From: Lithodes maja
Lineage: Eukaryota; Arthropoda; Malacostraca; Decapoda; Lithodidae
DNA: 64,000 bases
Reading direction: 5' to 3'
Assembly: GCA_037953745.1 (NCBI GenBank)
Contig: JBAKBP010003147.1
Location: forward strand, 95,813 to 159,812
In this document: positions 20,052-31,684 of the stretch, one piece after another
Position numbering within the stretch: the first letter of the stretch is position 1
Layout of the letters: each line of letters begins with the position of its first letter
Position numbers and translations under genes: made by a program
The notes under the pieces: model-generated
Database searches by the model: none
Seen by the model: the letters and a program-made list of their open reading frames with translations, nothing else
What the model was told of the DNA's origin: nothing

Positions 20052-21117
20052 ACACTCATAGGCACCTATTGTATATTCAACATTCACCCAAAGGTAAAAT
20101 ACTACCATGTATTATGAAACGGCTTTGATAATGATTATGAAAGGTTTTGAAATCGTTTATTGGTCCACAGAGACTGATTCAGTGTTGTACAAACACTCAA
20201 AAAAGAAACGGCCGTACCCCACATTTGTTTTTATTATGCAAATACATATACACTATACAGCATGCGAGTTGATTTAGAAACGTAATTTTGTATGCATAAA
20301 TAATACAAATTGTATATATTAAACAATATTAATGACATTTAATTCATAAATAATTGCAAATGGTTCTATTTTTATTAACAAAATCAAAGGAGGTTCACTA
20401 ATATTTTGGAGTGACTGTACTTCATACTGTTATAGGTTGCCATTCCACTTTCATCCAGTGGTAGTGGAGACACTCTTGGCTAATTCCAAGTGAACATATA
20501 CACAGTGGGTGTTATGTCAGAAAGTTAGTTAACTCCCTATAGAAGCTTGAGCTCTTAACCGTTCTCTCAAACTTCCCCATCGCCTCTCAAACAGCCCCCT
20601 CAGTCTCTGTCTTTCTCCTCTCTCATCACCATCACAGACTCTTAAAAGGGCGGGGTTCACGGCTTGAATCAGGAAGTTCTTGCTACCCGCTGCCAAAGGG
20701 GGCGAGGTTTACGAGCATCAATCGCTGTCATTAGGATCATGAGATGTATAGCTTGCATACATCCTCGTTCTTTACGCCGTCTAGTGGGGATCTGGGCTTG
20801 TCTAATGTATTATTCTGTGCCCCACGCTCAGATTATGTCCATACCTTTGAGAAAGTTCCTTAATTGTTTAATGGACCAAGTGCTGGGCAGTACATTCCAA
20901 AAATTATATAATAAATGTTAAAACGGAACTTAGCCAAAGGTGTTACAAATAAGAACAAGTAACATAACATGAATTAAAACAATTTGATCAGTCATTTACA
21001 TTATTGTGCAAAACTTAAATTAATTTGTCACTACATTGTTTAGAACAAAGGTATTACAATAATGAGAGTTATCTTTAGAGCAAGTAAAGCAGATTCGTAT
21101 CCAAGAGCGTGTTTAAC
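19906..21117. other. Unassigned stretch with a (CA)n microsatellite
   Basis: A CA run with a few CTCA interruptions covers about 20001-20060. The rest is AT-rich and not recognised. The open frame at 20664-20921 has no family features. Confidence 0.45.
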
Positions 21118-21319
21118 CCATTCACTACCAGCGCCGTCCTTTTAACTTTACTCTGGCTATTATTAGACGATTTTATTCAGCTTAAAAGGGAGCTCCAGTA
21201 GTCAACAGGTTTCGAACTACCTGACATCCCCACCTCAGATCCTTCGTAAACTGCACAAAATCGTCTAGATACAGCAATAATAGAATATAAAAGGCGTCAC
21301 CAGTACAGAAGGTGTTAAG
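21118..21319 (+). mobile_element. MITE-B copy 2
   Basis: Left end TTAACCCATTCACTACCAGC, right end GTCACCAGTACAGAAGGTGT followed by TAAG. The interior includes TTAGACGATTTTATTCAGCT and its counterpart ACAAAATCGTCTAG, so the element can fold back. It has no ORF. Its right end starts the 34-bp array. Confidence 0.75.
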
Positions 21320-21498
21320 CAGTGATGGTGTCACCAGTACAGAAGGTGTTAAGCAGTGATGGTGTCACCAGTACAGAAGGTGTTAAGCAGTGATGGTGTC
21401 ACCAGTACAGAAGGTGTTAAGCAGTGATGGTGTCACCAGTACAGAAGGTGTTAAGCAGTGATGGTGTCACCAGTACAGAAGGTGTTAAGCAGTGATGG
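21296..21498. repeat. 34-bp tandem repeat, 6 copies
   Basis: Units start at 21296, 21330, 21364, 21398, 21432 and 21466. Each consists of GTCACCAGTACAGAAGGTGT then TAAG (the MITE-B right end) plus CAGTGATGGT (flank). The copies appear identical. Confidence 0.95.
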
Positions 21499-21654
21499 CA
21501 GTACAGTGTCATTAATCCTCTTGATAGTGAAGGTGTGATACTTGACAGTGATAGATCCTTAGTACCACAATATTTCGTATTAATAAATATCAACAATAGA
21601 AAAACAGTACCTTATACCATGTTTGTGCATAATGGCTGATTTTATGTCTATATA

Positions 21655-21760
21655 TGTGCATGAAGGAGACAAAAGGCAAAACTGCATGCAACAAGTGTCC
21701 CACCCCAAGGTTGAACGAGTGATAGATAATCAAAATCAAGGTACATTAGAGGTAATTTGG
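21655..21760 (-). mobile_element. LINE-2 3' tail fragment, minus strand
   Basis: The reverse complement reads TCGTTCAACCTTGGGGTGGG, ACACTTGTTGCATGCAG and TTTTGCCTTTTGTCTCCTTC, the LINE-2 3' UTR. It lies about 55 bases from the 3' end of CR1-d. Confidence 0.7.
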
Positions 21761-22029
21761 GTGTATTAGAAAGAAGTGTGGTGTGCTTGTTATATGTAGT
21801 GAAATTAATAGGACGAGTACAAAGGAAAGCAAGCAACAACAGGTCATGCGACCCCTCGAGGTTACTTGCCCTCCAAAACACTGCTGTTCCAAATGTTGCA
21901 ACAGTATTTCGGAAAGAATGTGGGAAAGATGTGAGAAGGAAATGCTCCCCTGGGGCTTAGTTCATGATTAGGGAAATTATATTAATATCTATTAGGTTAT
22001 TGAACAAACACTACTAAAGAAAATATGTA

Positions 22030-24850
22030 TTCAATTACAAATGCAATCAACCTTGGGTTCAGGGCAAGGTGCTTGTCTAGGCGAATGGTGTAGCAGCCTA
22101 TGACATCTCTGAGAAGCTCATTCCACAAGTTGACGACTCGATTGAAGAAGAAATTCTTGGATTCGTTAGAGTTGAATGATTTACCAATGATTTTGCAGCC
22201 ATTTCCTCGCGTGTAGTTTGATCGGTCAATCGTAAAATATTTATTACAGTTCATGTTGTCGATGCCTTTAATGATCTTGACAACTTGAATAAGGTCACCT
22301 CTCAATCTGTGCTTGGTTAATGGATATAAATTTAGTTCATTAAGACGTTTCTCGTTTCTCGTATGGTTTGTTCCAAAGACAGGGTATCATCTTGGTAACT
22401 CTAAACTCGTTACAATTTGTCTATATCTTTTTTATAGTAAGGGCACCAGAACTGAACGCAGTATTCCGAAAGTGGGCGAACTAATGAATTGTAAAGGGTG
22501 AGGATAATGTCTTTTGATTTATGTTCAAATGATCTACCTATGAAACCTATAATTTTGTTTGCCTTCTTAACAACTTCAGCACAATGTTGACTTGGTTTTA
22601 AGTTACTGGATATTGTTACTCCTAAATCGGTTTCACTGTCTACAGTCTTTAGCTGGGTGCCATTCATCAAGTAGTCTGCTATTTCATTGCGGTATGCAAT
22701 ATAAAGTACTTTACACTTATCTTTATTGAAGAACATTTTCCGGATTTTAGCCCATTGTGAAAGCTTGTTTAGATTGGTTTGCATATCTTCAACATGTTCA
22801 TTTGTCAGTACGGTATTTACGATTTTTGTGTCATCTGCAAACTTTGAGATTGTACAGGTGAGACCCTCATCTATGTCGTTAATGTAAATTAGGAAAAGGA
22901 CTGGCCCCAGTACTGATCCTTGAGGTACACCATTAGGTACATTGGTCCACTTTATTGCTTCCCCATTAATAACTACTCTTTGTTTCCTTTCACCAAGCCA
23001 ATTTTCTATCCACTGTAGAACGCCGCCTTGTATTCCATGTGCTTTTAATTTCATCACTAACTGTTTGTGTGGAACTGTATCAAAGGCCTTCTGGAAATCT
23101 AAGTAAATAATATCTACAGTTTTACTTTCGTCATATAGATTTAGGATGTCATGGAAGAAGTTTAAAAGGTTTGTTAAGTAGGAACGTTTTTTTTGCGAAA
23201 ACCATGTTGTCTGTCTTTTAGTATATTATTTTCCTCCAAGTGAATAACGAGCCTGTTTCTTATTATTGTTTCTATCATTTTGCATACTGCTAAGGTCAAG
23301 CTGATTGGACGATAATTGCTAGGCAAAGATTTGCTACCTTTTTTTTTAAATTGGTGTTATGTTCGCAAGCTTCCACTCATCAGGTATTTCGCCGGTTTCC
23401 AAGGATTTGTTATAGATCAGCATCAGGTGTTTGGAGAGCTCGCATTTAGCTTCTTTAAGAACTCTAGGAGAAATGTTATCAGGTCCAGGTGATTAGCTTT
23501 CATTGAGGTTATCTAAACATCTCGGTACCTCTGCCTCAGTAATGCTGATATTTCTAAGAACTTCCAAATTGTTTGTCTGTGCTGGCGGTACTGTAGGGAT
23601 GTCAGTTAGGTCTTCTGATGTAAAGACTGATGCAAAGAAGTTGTTGAGAGTATTACTCATTTTGGCATTTTCATTGGTAAAATCTCCATTTTCATCTACC
23701 GAGGGTCTAATTGTTGAAGTCACCACTTTCTTCTTCCTGATGTAACTGTAGAATTATTTTGGGTTAGTCTTGCTTTGATTAGCAACATGCAACTCCAAAG
23801 GGTTTATATTTTGTTTAATTATCCTTTTGGATTTATGTCGTAGATCTCTGAAGGCCTGTCTATTTTCATCATTATCGAAGGTTTGTAATCTCTCATGAAC
23901 ATTCTTTTTAGTGAGTAAACATTCAGTTATTTTTATATTCCACCATTTAGGCTTGTTATTATGTACAGATCTTCTGTTTTTTTTGTTATGGTATGTACTC
24001 GCGTACTGCATTCGTTCGTGTAAATTTCTGTGAAAAATTTCCATAATTGGTTTATCTCATTATTGTTTAGAAAACTCCAATTGGCTTCTGTAAATTTTGT
24101 TCTATGTTTATGGAAATTTGCTCGCTTGAAATTTGGAACTTTCTCATTGCTGGTATTGAGTTTATTGCTATTAAATTTTATACTGAAAGTGATCATACGG
24201 TGGTCACTATTGCAGAATTCAACACCAACAGTCAAGTTATCGATCAAGTCTTCTTTTGTTGCAAGGACAAGGTCAAGAACATTATTACCGCAGGTTGGAG
24301 ATTGAAAAAATTGATGCAGGGAGCTTTCTTGTAGGTTGGCATACAGATCGTGTCCGGAGTGTGAAGTAAGAGTGTCGTCCCACTTGGTCACTGGTAAATT
24401 CAATTCGCCAAAAATGACAGTATTGTGTATGTTACTTATTTCTGCAATTTGCTCGTAAATTTCTTGGTCGATTTGCACTGATTGGGCTGGGGGCCTGTAT
24501 ATTAATGCTAAGATTATTTTTGTTCCTCTACTGTTTTTTATTAGCACATAAGATGAATCAATATTGACTATTTGAGGTTTTGACAGGAGAATTGGGCTAA
24601 GACGTTCTTTGATGACAAATATTATGCCGCCTTCATTTGTATTAACTCTGCTTTTCTCAAACGTTACATAGCTGGGAAGTGAAAACTCTGCTAAAAAGTC
24701 TCTGTCTTCCGTATTTAGCTAAGATTCTGTTATGCCGATTACATCAACATTTTCTATAAACACGGGTTCCTCCAGTTCTGAAAATGTATTGCGTATACTT
24801 CGAGCGTTCACGTAGAAGACCTTTAGAGATGTCGTTCTTGATATAATTTG
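22030..24850 (-). pseudogene. CR1-d ORF2, degraded endonuclease-reverse transcriptase
   Basis: Readable minus-strand pieces: endonuclease at 23933-24547 (ALIYRPPAQSV, FGELNLP where active copies have FGDFNLP, NSDHRMI), linker at 23493-24044, and reverse transcriptase at 22410-23057 (SGVPQGSVLGP-like NGVPQGSVLGPVLFLIYIND, FADDT, LGVTISSNLKPSQ). The C-terminus is at 21997-22305. An internal stop follows GITES near 24720, and several frameshifts separate the pieces. The change of the conserved Asp to Glu in FGDFN would by itself impair the nuclease. This is a dead copy. Confidence 0.88.
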
Positions 24851-24957
24851 ATGCTCGCCACATGTATTTGATGATTTTGCTTGTCTTGGGTTTGTATTTC
24901 TTCTGAGATTTAAGTTATCCTACCCATTCTGATGACTGTTGGCCCCGATTTTTTAAT

Positions 24958-25667
24958 GAAGGTTCTTTACGGCATCATTCAGCAGACGGCCAAACCGGCC
25001 AGCTTCTACCGGATTTAGGTGTACGCCGTCTCTTGAGAATAAATGTTGATCGTGGAAGAAATTATCCCAAGTGTTGATGAAGCCGATGTTCTCCTTCCTG
25101 CAGATTTTGGCGAGTTGACGATTTATATTCGTGGATGTTGACCAGAAGAGATTCTTTGCGTTAATCCGGGGAATGATGACTGAGATGATGATCCTACTGG
25201 ATTTTACCTGGTACGTCTTGATAAGCTGCTTGTGTTTGTTTCAAGAGTTCTTCTGATCGTGTGCTCTGGACGTCATTTGATCCGACATGTATGACATAGG
25301 TTGTGTTTGTGGGGGCCAGCCTGGTCACCTCGTCCACAGCAGCAACGACGTCGTCCACGCTGCCACCCGGAATACAGAATCGCTTTCTGGTCCTGGGTGA
25401 CCAGGGCCAGAACTCCTTGAGCTGGCCGCGTACCATGGAGTCCCCCACAAGCCGTACTTCCTCCATTTCTTCTTCTTCATAGGTAGCGAGAATTTGGAAA
25501 TGGTTTTGACACATTGTTATAGGGATGACCTTTTTGGTAGCAGTACCTGGGCATAAAGTATTTCTTGCGAGCTGAAAATGATCTTCATCAGGAACGAGGG
25601 TTGGGGTATTGTCAGAGGTCTGGGTGTTGATTGAGGTATGAGGTGGCACTACATCTGACCTTGGCAA
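24958..25667 (-). pseudogene. CR1-d ORF1, degraded esterase-like protein
   Basis: The open piece at 25194-25667 carries VGDSMVRGQLKEF, FCIPGGSVDDVVAAVDEV, HVGSND and TRSEELL. After a frameshift the sequence continues as CRKENIGF, NTWDNF and DGVHLNP down to about 24958. These are the same esterase blocks as in CR1-c ORF1. The zinc-motif N terminus is not recognised. Several features (VVAAVDEV, CRKEN) tie it to the CR1-c ORF1 type. Confidence 0.85.
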
Positions 25668-25680
25668 TTCTGAATCCCTG

Positions 25681-26251
25681 TGTCTTGTTGCTGGCAGGAA
25701 GGCTTCATTTCCGACGTTTGCATCAGGAGAAAGTGCCTGCGAGATTAAGCTGGATTACTCTGTGTAGGTGAGACACAAATTGCAAATACAGTATACTTAC
25801 AAAATTTCAATGTAAACTGCAGCGTTAGGTTAATATGATCAAAGGGAGTTTTACATGGCATTATAGTCTTGTGTAGACAACACAGCGAATCATCTAACAA
25901 TTTTGATATCTTTACCACAGAGACAGTGATTCAAACTATAGGTAATTGTTGGAAGTGGGGAACCGGAAGGCCGATATACCATTGTTGATTCTGGCTGCTC
26001 TGTGTGATCTTAACACCTTCACCACCATTATGTAATTTGCATCTTAGTCTGGTTACCGTTCGTTCGACAGTTTTCTTTAGTTTATAATCTACCTCTACTT
26101 CTAGAAAGAAAAAACAGTTTTCACCATTCTGCCTCCCCTCGCGACCCAATAAGCAGCCAGGGGATATTTACACCACCGCCAACACCCACGATGACACTTC
26201 CGCTCCGCAATCCTGGACACACACCATGCCGCTAGTTTTACGTATTTTCTC

Positions 26252-26286
<35 letters not shown>

Positions 26287-27020
26287 GTAGCTTAGAGTCT
26301 TGCTGTAGTGCGAAGTTTCTGTGTTGCTCTATTTTATCTTCTTCCTTCGTATGAATATCTCGCTTATACTTTTACACGTACAGTACACATACATGCGCAC
26401 TATACTCCATTCAGTTGACCCATGCATCTGGCTTCTAACTGGCGTTTGCATCGTGGCTCTTGATTGGCTACCTTATCAGTACCCTAGCTAACTGGCCAAA
26501 ATGGGCGGCAGAACTGATAATATATTTATTTTTATCTTTATAATTCCTTATTTATTCATTAAACTAGATATGTTTAAGTAATTTTAATGAATACTTAATA
26601 AATTACAGTCATATCCGAATCTAAAGAGCTATTAAATAGCACATGAAACACAATAATAACGTATATATCATAAAGTAAACACAAGCGAAATAAATACTTG
26701 ATAAACGAAGTAAGTAAGCGAGAGGTGAAGACTGACTGTGCAGAGTGTAGATCACAGAGTAGAGTGTGGTGTAGACAACCATTAAACAATAATTTGCATT
26801 TCACCATTATATTGTACGGTACAAAAGCTTGAACATTTTGAACAATCTGATTACATTATAATTTTACAGGCACGCTATTCAATTGGTGTTTACAATCTCC
26901 CTCGTACAACCTCCCCCCCCCCCCCCCCCCTTCCGTTTAGGATGATTATTGGAACATTGGTTTAATTAACTTGAGGATGCAATCACATTTTCAGTGCTTC
27001 ATTATTTCTTTTCACTACTA
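25681..27020. other. Unassigned stretch with homopolymers
   Basis: No gene recognised. It holds a poly-T run at about 26254-26283 and a poly-C run at about 26911-26930. The minus-strand open frames at 25931-26149 and 26595-26807 show no family features. Confidence 0.4.
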
Positions 27021-27216
27021 TACCCTGTTCCAAATAAGTAGGCCAAAACTCTTGAATATTAACCTCTAAACTCACCAACGACTGGAGTAATCAAACTAAT
27101 GCTTCTACCTTTTAGGATGGGTCAGCCAGGGAAATTAAAGCACATTTGCTCTAGCCCTTTTTGAATTGCAGAAGTTAGGGTTCACGATTTCTGGCATACT
27201 TAATTGTAACCGCGTA
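27021..27216 (+). mobile_element. MITE-D copy 1 (TA-flanked)
   Basis: Left end TACCCTGTTCCAAATAAGTA then GGCCAAAA; right end CTGGCATACTTAATTGTAAC then CGCGTA, an imperfect inverted repeat next to TA. The ends match the copies at 36510 and 56420. TA flanks fit the Tc1/mariner superfamily. Confidence 0.7.
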
Positions 27217-27870
27217 TAGCTCATGAATATAAAACTAAAAATGGAATGATAGAACACAAAACAAAGCATAAAACTATCATTGTAATAGGATAGGGTAGTT
27301 ATTGATAGGGGTCACTTGAGGCATGCTATGCTTACAGGTACCTACCCGATAGCACTATCGTTAGTGAGTGCTGTACTGTATTTTATATATTATTTTGTAA
27401 TAGTATAGATATCTTATCATATTTGTATTTTGTACTATTGTTAATGTCTTGTCCATGTTGCAAATTTGATTTTAAATAATATTTTGACATTTAACATGTA
27501 GTTTCTTTATTCATGCAGAGTTTAGTCAAATTTACCAGAACGTCCCGGACTTCCCAAACTTGACTAATTCCTTTAACGTGACGATAGTGCGTTGTTATAT
27601 GTGCGATTAGTTTGCTTGGGAAACAGATTAACTTGCTCATGTAGTAATGTACACCCTATGTGGTGGATTGTGTTCTTTTATTTAATAATTTTCATTTTAG
27701 TAAGCGTTGTTTCCACATAGCGATTTTGATAATTTAATTTGACTTTATATTGTCCTTGTCCCAATTTTGGTTTGTTTAGTTTGCAAGTTTTACATTTTAA
27801 TTGCAAGGGACTGGAGTTCTCGAAAAGGGGCTTCAATCCTTAAGCCATTTTCTACTTACAGTGTGCTTGC
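27217..27870. other. Unassigned AT-rich stretch
   Basis: No gene, tandem repeat or known element recognised. Confidence 0.4.
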
Positions 27871-28105
27871 TTAACCCTTTCACGCACATATGAAGCAGAG
27901 GTTGCCAGATTAGCAATAAGAAATAGAGTTCTCTCACTCTTATAATTACCTCTCCAAAATTAGTTTTCTACCCACAGCTAACTCAAAGACAACTGCAGAG
28001 GTTGAAGTAACTAAACTAAAGGTTTCTAAATACCCCTGATGGTAACAAAGGCTTTAAAGTATCCCAAATAGGCTCAACATTGCGTCATATGTCGGAGAGG
28101 GTTAA
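27871..28105 (+). mobile_element. MITE-C copy 1
   Basis: TTAACCCTTTCACGCACATA at the left and TCATATGTCGGAGAGGGTTA at the right, flanked by TTAA. It is nearly identical to 42553-42787 over the full 235 bp. No ORF. Confidence 0.85.
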
Positions 28106-28776
28106 TAATCCAGAAGGGATGATTGCCTCTGAAGTTTTATTTCAACTAAAAACTGTTACTTTGCGTAGCTCCTCTGTTTCCCTCTGGAAAATAATACAAA
28201 AAGCAGCAGTCCGAGTTATATCCGTGTGTTAGGGTGGAGTGTCTCCCTGGGGTGTACGGGGCCAAGCACTTCAAGCCGCATCCCCCTCACAGTCCTAACG
28301 GTAAACAGGTGAACTTGTATGACATTATCCCTGCCGCGCCCCTCCCCCGGGAAGAGTACACTGTTAGCCTCGAGGGGGATTGATGTCTATCCCGCGACGC
28401 CTTCCCCTCCTCCGCCGGTAACATTGTCCTGTCTGTTATCGGGGGAGTTTCACCATCTTAAGATTTTATGCTGCCATTTTGTATACGTTCTGCTCTGATT
28501 TGTCTGCATTAATAATTCAGAGTACCATGACGCAATTTTATTCTGGCTAATACTAGATTCTTCAATCATTCATAGTAAGGACTTGTAGCAATCAAATGAA
28601 TGAAAGTCCAAGCCTTTTTTTTTCAAAATTTCGCTAACATTTTCCATTGTTGCTAAGTAAAAGATCCAAAAAATCGAAAAATCTTAACCAAGTTTTCCAT
28701 AACTTGTCTTAAACACTAGGTTAAGTTAGCCAAGCAACGTTACGCAACCGAGGTATGGGGGCGGCAAACCCACAAT
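28106..28776. other. Unassigned stretch with a GC-rich block
   Basis: About 28225-28450 is much richer in GC than its surroundings (CCTGCCGCGCCCCTCCCCCG and similar). It does not match any element seen elsewhere in the window and shows no ORF. It might be the GC-rich leader of an unrecognised retroelement. Confidence 0.3.
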
Positions 28777-29180
28777 AAGAGTATCTATCTATCTATCTAT
28801 TGGCTGACGACGTGATCCCCGAAGGGGTGGCCACGAACGAACTGCCCCCATGCACCTCTGTCCCCAGTCAGTCGACGCCCCTCCTCCCAACCAGCACCGC
28901 CTTCATCCATATACTTCCTCACTCCATCCTTCCACCTCGCTCTCGTACACCCTCTTAATCATTCTCTCGCTTTCCATACGTTCCATAATTATGGCCAAAC
29001 CATCTCAAGTTGTTCCTTTTCACACTTTCCAGCACATCTACCTCCACACCACATCTCCTTCTTACTTCCTCATTCGTCTGTCTATCCCTCCATGTAACTC
29101 TGAACGCACTTCTCAAGTAACTAATTTCCACCGCTCTCACTCTTGGTCGAGTCTCTTCCCGAACATCCATGCTGAGTACT
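28777..29180 (-). pseudogene. RTE-like LINE 3' fragment
   Basis: The 3' side abuts a (CTAT)5 run at 28781-28801. On the minus strand the frame gives MDVREETRPRVRAVEISYLR, a TWRDRQTNEEVRRRCGV block and VLESVKRNNLRWFGH. This is the characteristic C-terminal block (RNEEIRRR, LRWFGH) of RTE-type and related endonuclease-reverse transcriptases. Only the C-terminus and 3' UTR (GGCCACCCCTTCGGGGATCA on the minus strand) remain. Confidence 0.7.
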
Positions 29181-29571
29181 GAGGGAGAGAGGACAATAAT
29201 TGTGTGTGCTACCGTGTGCTGGGTGTTGTTTTGATATTTCTTGGTGTCTGTGGGTGTGTTGCCATGTAGTTTAGTGGGTGGTCTTGGTTCGTGGAGGCTG
29301 CTGCCAGAAATTGAGTGCCTCTCATGTCCAGATGGTCTTTGACAGTATCCTACTGTAGCTATATCTGTAATTTTAGTTGTTGCTTGCATGATCTTGTAGT
29401 AACCTTTGACTGATAACTTTGTTTATCTAAATATAATCCTGCTTGACTAGCCTACAATGACACCAGCGCCATCTGTTGATACAGTATATTAACCCCTTGT
29501 GGACAGTTACACTTTATTCTTATATAATCTCTATTTGGTGAATTGTATATTTAGTTACATATTCTATTATA

Positions 29572-29861
29572 CAGGGTGTTCAGAAAACATGTGTACAAAA
29601 TGAAATGGGTGATAGGGAACACAGAATTAAACATTTTGTACTCCATGGAGGTATGTCCATAAATGCTTCCTTGCCGTGCTACAGGGAAGATAGTCTCAAC
29701 GTAATTTCCCTAAATTTTTACCCTAACTTCTCTGTGAGTAATCCGTTTACATACAAACATGGTAATTCAATGTACACAACAGTATGAACATTACTTAATT
29801 AATGTCCGTACACTGCAAAAACAAAAGTACATTTGAAACTGAAGTGAAGATTAACAATCAT
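29572..29861 (+). repeat. Left terminal inverted repeat (290 bp)
   Basis: It matches the reverse complement of 31367-31656 with about three substitutions (one each near TGTACTCC, TTGCCGTG and TGTCCGTAC). A 60-codon open frame at 29605-29787 lies wholly inside the repeat and recurs in the right repeat, so it is not a separate gene. Confidence 0.95.
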
Positions 29862-30147
29862 CAGTCAGAACTGTTTACTGAACGAAGATGTCTTATGTCA
29901 GTACCAAGAAGTGATCCATTAGTAGTAGGCAACGAAATAATACTGTATGGTGGGCTTCAACGTAATTCATTTATTACATTAATAACTTTGATATGCCAAC
30001 ATGGTAATTTAAAGGTAGTGTACAGTAATTGTTCATGAATTGCAGTATCTTTGCAAACACAGTACAAAACTTTAAATTGAAAAGAACATGCACAAAATAC
30101 TCCAAACTGTTTAAGAGCTGCAAAACAATGCAACATGACATTTCAAT

Positions 30148-31224
30148 TTACAGAAACTGCTCAAAGGTACGACCACCAGCGCGTATGCATGCATGGCAGC
30201 GCCGTAGCATTGATTCACGTACACGTTCAAAGATTGCTGGCTCCTCCGCAATTCTTCCAGCGGCGTCAACAATTCTTGCAACGAGGTCTTGTTCTGATTC
30301 AACGGGTGTCTCATACACAAGGCTCTTCATGTGTCCCCATAGGAAGAAATCAATGGATGTCAAATCAGGGGATCTTGGTGGCCAGGCAACATGACCACCA
30401 CGGCCAATCCATCGGTTCGGAAATGTTGCATTTAAATACTCCCGCACCACGTTGCCAAAATATGGTGGAGCTCCATCGTGTTGAAACCACATTCGTCTGC
30501 GGATGGCCAAAGGAACATCTTCCAGCAGTTGGGGCAGCATTTCCTCAAGGAAAATCCAATAAATGTTCCCGTTGAGACGTGGAGGCAGAATGTACGGACC
30601 AATCAGCTTATCATGAATGATGCCCGCCCAAACATTAACGCTGAACCGCACCTGATGCCCATGCTCGTGTGAAGCGTGTGAATTTGCTGCTGCCCAGACA
30701 TGAGCATTGTGCATATTGAACACACCGTCACGGGCGAAGGAGGCTTCATCAGACATCAGCACACTCGAGGGAAAATCAGGTTGGAGCGCTGTCTGCTGCA
30801 AGTACCACTGTGCGAATTCTACACGTACGGGATAATCTCGAGGGAGCAATGCGTGGACTCTTTGTAGATGATATGGATGTAGCTGTTCGTCACGTAACAC
30901 CTCCCAAACCAGAGTATGAGATACTCCGAGAGCATGTCCAACACCTCGCGTACTTGCATGTGGCCGAATTGTGAACATCCTTATTACCTCTTCTTCCAAT
31001 TCTGGTGTTCGCACACGCCTAGGGCGACCATTGTCATGCGCGTTGGCAGTGAATGTTCCCCTTTCACGCAGTCGCCTGTGCAATGAGGAAAATGTCTGAT
31101 GGTTTGGCAAGCGTCTGTTTGGGAAACGCCTCTGGTACATCCTCACAGCATTTCTGGCATTTCCTCCAGCAGCACCATACATAAGGTGCATATCAGCCAA
31201 TTCAGCAAACGTGAAGCCCTCCAT
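30148..31224 (-). CDS. Transposase, Tc1/mariner superfamily, intact 358 aa
   Basis: The protein begins MEGFTFAELADMHLMYGAAG at the ATG at 31224. An N-terminal helix-turn-helix part (AGGNARNAVRMYQRRFPNRR; THLRER-type second helix block; STRGVGHALGVSHTLVWEVL) should bind the inverted repeats. The catalytic DDE/D part has the first Asp in LMSDEASF, the second in WFQHDGAPPYF, and the third in SPDLTSIDFFLWG. I count 41 residues between the second Asp and the Asp of SID, so DD41D spacing if that residue is the third ligand, unlike DD34D of classic mariner. It cuts and pastes the element into TA sites. The frame has no stops or shifts, and the length is normal for the superfamily. The N-terminus resembles arthropod proteins carrying the DUF4817-type domain (recalled, not searched). 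Confidence 0.9.
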   Translation of the reverse strand: MEGFTFAELADMHLMYGAAGGNARNAVRMYQRRFPNRRLPNHQTFSSLHRRLRERGTFTANAHDNGRPRRVRTPELEEEVIRMFTIRPHASTRGVGHALGVSHTLVWEVLRDEQLHPYHLQRVHALLPRDYPVRVEFAQWYLQQTALQPDFPSSVLMSDEASFARDGVFNMHNAHVWAAANSHASHEHGHQVRFSVNVWAGIIHDKLIGPYILPPRLNGNIYWIFLEEMLPQLLEDVPLAIRRRMWFQHDGAPPYFGNVVREYLNATFPNRWIGRGGHVAWPPRSPDLTSIDFFLWGHMKSLVYETPVESEQDLVARIVDAAGRIAEEPAIFERVRESMLRRCHACIRAGGRTFEQFL

Positions 31225-31366
31225 GTTACACGTATGGAGTTTACCTCAAGACTAAGAGGAGAGTGTAGGTGAAGACCAGCACATTACCTTGTCGACTACT
31301 AAACAACCACTTCATGGTGCCGAAATGAAACTGCATCGTTTACTAAACGATTCTGAATGATTGTTA

Positions 31367-31656
31367 ATGATTGTTAATCTTCACTTCAGTTTCAAATGTA
31401 CTTTTGTTTTTGCAGTGTACTGACATTAATTAAGTAATGTTCATACTGTTGTGTACATTGAATTACCATGTTTGTATGTAAACGGATTACTCACAGAGAA
31501 GTTAGGGTAAAAATTTAGGGAAATTACGTTGAGACTATCTTCCCTGTAGCACCGCAAGGAAGCATTTATGGACATACCTCCATGGATTACAAAATGTTTA
31601 ATTCTGTGTTCCCTATCACCCATTTCATTTTGTACACATGTTTTCTGAACACCCTG
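31367..31656 (-). repeat. Right terminal inverted repeat (290 bp)
   Basis: Inverted partner of 29572-29861. Just inside it the 12-base motif ATGATTGTTAAT is repeated once more (31355-31366), the only difference in layout from the left side. Confidence 0.95.
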
Positions 31657-31684
31657 TATATATATATATATATTTGTTTTGCTT

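Larger units (their letters stand above)
21817..25680 (-). mobile_element. CR1-d: old CR1-like copy
   Basis: The 3' end GTACAAAGGAAAGCAAGCAA is at low coordinate, then come the 3' UTR, ORF2 (about 22030-24850) and ORF1 (about 24958-25667). It is more diverged than the other copies and carries many lesions. The 5' UTR monomers are not present, so it is truncated or decayed beyond about 25680. The ORF1 is of the CR1-c type. Confidence 0.88.
29572..31656 (-). mobile_element. Complete Tc1/mariner-superfamily transposon with 290-bp inverted repeats
   Basis: The ends CAGGGTGTTCAG and CTGAACACCCTG are flanked by TA on both sides (29570-29571 and 31657-31658), the target duplication of this superfamily. 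The terminal repeats 29572-29861 and 31367-31656 are 290 bp each with about three mismatches. One intact 358-codon transposase gene lies between them. The target is the CR1-e 5' UTR; the uninterrupted site is seen in CR1-c around 13712. Confidence 0.93.

Noticed and set aside
29605..31623. Two 60-codon frames as small transposon genes
   Set aside because: They are the same sequence in the two terminal inverted repeats and have no recognised motif; most likely chance.
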